From: Candidatus Methylomirabilota bacterium
Lineage (GTDB): Bacteria > Methylomirabilota > Methylomirabilia > Methylomirabilales > JACPAU01
Assembly: GCA_016180705.1 (NCBI GenBank)
Contig: JACPAU010000087.1
Coordinates: forward strand, 1-6,274
Length of the DNA: 6,274 nucleotides
Direction of reading: 5' to 3'
Position numbers and translations under genes: made by a program. This document shows, piece after piece, positions 5,328 through 6,274 of the stretch. The notes beneath the pieces were generated by a model. That model made no database searches. It was not told the origin of the DNA and saw nothing but the letters and a program-made list of their open reading frames with translations. Within the stretch, counting starts at the first letter, position 1, and every line of letters starts with the position of its first letter.

Positions 5328-6146
5328 GTGGGCGGGGAGGGCGACGGCCTCCTGCTCGACGGGGAGGCCCTGCGGCTCCGGGACCGCGACGCGCTGATCG
5401 GGCGGCGGGTCCTCTGCCATCGGGAGGTGACCTCCACCAGCGCGGTGGCGGCGGCGCTCGCGGCCGCCGGGGAGGCCGAGGGGACCGTCGTCCTGGCGGA
5501 GCGGCAGACCGCGGGCCGGGGACGGTTCGGCCGGGCGTGGTCCTCGCCGCCCGGCCTGGGTCTCTGGTTCTCCAGCATCTTGCGGCCGCCGATCCCGGTC
5601 GTCGGCGCGCCGGTGCTCACGCAGGTGGCTGCGGTCGCCGTGGCGGAGGGCCTGGAGGCGGCGGCGGGGCGCCTCCCCGGCGGCATCAAGTGGCCGAACG
5701 ACGTTCTCCTGGCCGGGCGGAAGGTGGCCGGGATCCTGACGGACCTGGCCGCCCGGGGGGCGGGAGCGCCGGTCGTCATCCTGGGCGTCGGGGTGAACGT
5801 CAACCAGGGTGAGGCGGACTTCCCGCCGGCGCTCCGGGGCCGCGCCGGCTCGGTGGCGATGGCCGCCGACCGGCCGGTACCGCGGGCGGACCTCTTCCGC
5901 GCGCTCTTGAGGCGCCTGGACGCGCGCTACCGGGAGTTCCTGGCGGCGGGGCCGGGGCCGGCCCTCGCCGAGGCCGCGGCCCGGTCGGTCACGCTGGGCC
6001 GGGCCGTGCGCGCGCGGGAGGGGGACGCGGAGCTTTCCGGGGTGGCGCTCCGCCTGGAGGCGGACGGGGCCCTCGCGCTCCGGCTGCCGGACGGTCGCAT
6101 CCGCCGGCTGGTGGCGGGGGAGGTCACCCTCCTCGGGGAGGTCTGA
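5328..6146 (+). CDS. birA: biotin--[acetyl-CoA-carboxylase] ligase, group I (no HTH domain)
   Basis: A 272-residue biotin protein ligase that makes biotinyl-5'-AMP and attaches biotin to the carrier lysine of acetyl-CoA carboxylase and related enzymes. Visible motifs are the nucleotide-binding loop GRGRFGRAW (63-71), KWPNDV (121-126), GRKVAGIL (130-137) with the likely catalytic Lys132, GVGVNVN (153-159) and a C-terminal SH3-like domain (about 226-268). The N-terminal winged-helix found in E. coli BirA is absent, so it is not expected to repress biotin genes. Residues 5-18 ([14 protein letters not shown]) resemble the end of such a domain and may be a remnant. The usual STN of the biotin-binding start is STS here (36-38). 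It begins at GTG 5328, 4 nt after valS, with a G-rich stretch (5316-5320) at the valS end as a ribosome site, so it is likely translationally coupled to valS. Confidence 0.95.
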   Translation: MGGEGDGLLLDGEALRLRDRDALIGRRVLCHREVTSTSAVAAALAAAGEAEGTVVLAERQTAGRGRFGRAWSSPPGLGLWFSSILRPPIPVVGAPVLTQVAAVAVAEGLEAAAGRLPGGIKWPNDVLLAGRKVAGILTDLAARGAGAPVVILGVGVNVNQGEADFPPALRGRAGSVAMAADRPVPRADLFRALLRRLDARYREFLAAGPGPALAEAAARSVTLGRAVRAREGDAELSGVALRLEADGALALRLPDGRIRRLVAGEVTLLGEV

Positions 6147-6274
6147 TGCTCCTGGTCCTGGACGTGGGGAACACCAACATCGGTCTCGGCCTCTTCCGGG
6201 GCGAGGCCCTGCTGCACCAGTGGCGGGTCGCGACCCGCCGGGAGGGGACGCCAGACGAATACGGGGCCCTCCTG
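6146..6274 (+). CDS. coaX: type III pantothenate kinase, N-terminal part (cut by window edge)
   Basis: The first 43 residues of a protein normally about 255 long. It opens with [17 protein letters not shown], the ASKHA-fold phosphate-binding motif (DVGNTN, residues 6-11) that marks CoaX, followed by [22 protein letters not shown], which matches the family. CoaX phosphorylates pantothenate in the first step of CoA synthesis and, unlike type I and II enzymes, is not feedback-inhibited by CoA. Its ATG shares one base with the birA stop (TGATG), and GGGGAGG (6135-6141) lies 4 nt upstream, so the two are translationally coupled. The birA-coaX pairing is common in bacteria. Everything after residue 43 is outside the window. 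Confidence 0.95.
   Translation, partial: MLLVLDVGNTNIGLGLFRGEALLHQWRVATRREGTPDEYGALL

Noticed and set aside
4042..5397. A 451-codon + strand open frame overlapping the 3' half of valS
   Set aside because: It is a Gly/Pro/Arg-rich shadow frame, while the valS frame carries KMSKS, the anticodon-binding domain and the C-terminal arm across the same DNA.
1..6274. Mobile elements, CRISPR arrays, tRNA or rRNA genes, toxin-antitoxin or defence genes
   Set aside because: I looked on both strands and saw no transposase, regularly spaced direct repeats, structural RNA signature or defence motif.

Overview
The window is GC-rich bacterial chromosome (roughly 70% G+C by eye, with strong G/C preference at third codon positions). 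It holds six genes on the + strand, the last cut by the right edge. The order is two CheW-like chemosensory adaptors, a receiver-domain protein with a long Pro/Ala-rich linker and a helical tail, then valS, birA and coaX. The composition, the style of the response regulator and the valS-birA-coaX order suggest a high-GC lineage such as Myxococcota or other deltaproteobacteria-like groups, or Methylomirabilota/Rokubacteria. No 16S or other marker is present, so this is inference.

Layout. Positions 1-232 are a regulatory region. Two good sigma70-type promoters face away from each other: TTGACA-17-TAGTTT on + (150-178) and TTGACA-17-TACGCT on - (104-132). GGCGC-containing inverted repeats lie between and around them. 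The left edge may hold the 5' end of a divergently transcribed gene, but its start is unclear. Positions 233-2433 form a probable chemosensory operon: CheW-like 1, CheW-like 2 (13 nt gap) and the response regulator (46 nt gap), each with a clear Shine-Dalgarno. It ends in a strong intrinsic terminator (2441-2484). Positions 2501-6274 form a housekeeping operon: valS (complete), birA (4 nt gap; group I, without a DNA-binding domain) and coaX (1 nt overlap; only the first 43 codons).

How the genes work together. The CheW proteins would link receptors to a CheA kinase encoded elsewhere. The response regulator has an intact phosphorylation site (Asp53) and no recognisable DNA-binding or enzymatic output. 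Receiver, Pro-rich linker and short conserved helical tail is the architecture of polarity response regulators such as RomR of Myxococcus xanthus, and the tail also resembles the PopZ C-terminus in pattern. A role in placing or switching a polar motility or chemosensory apparatus is therefore a reasonable hypothesis. valS charges tRNA-Val, birA biotinylates carboxyl carrier proteins, and coaX makes 4'-phosphopantothenate for CoA, so birA and coaX both serve acyl/carboxylase metabolism.

No mobile element, CRISPR array, tRNA, rRNA or phage gene was seen. Most of the window is ordinary. The points most worth a second look are the RomR-like protein, the mirrored divergent promoters, and a terminator placed so close to valS that no promoter fits between them.
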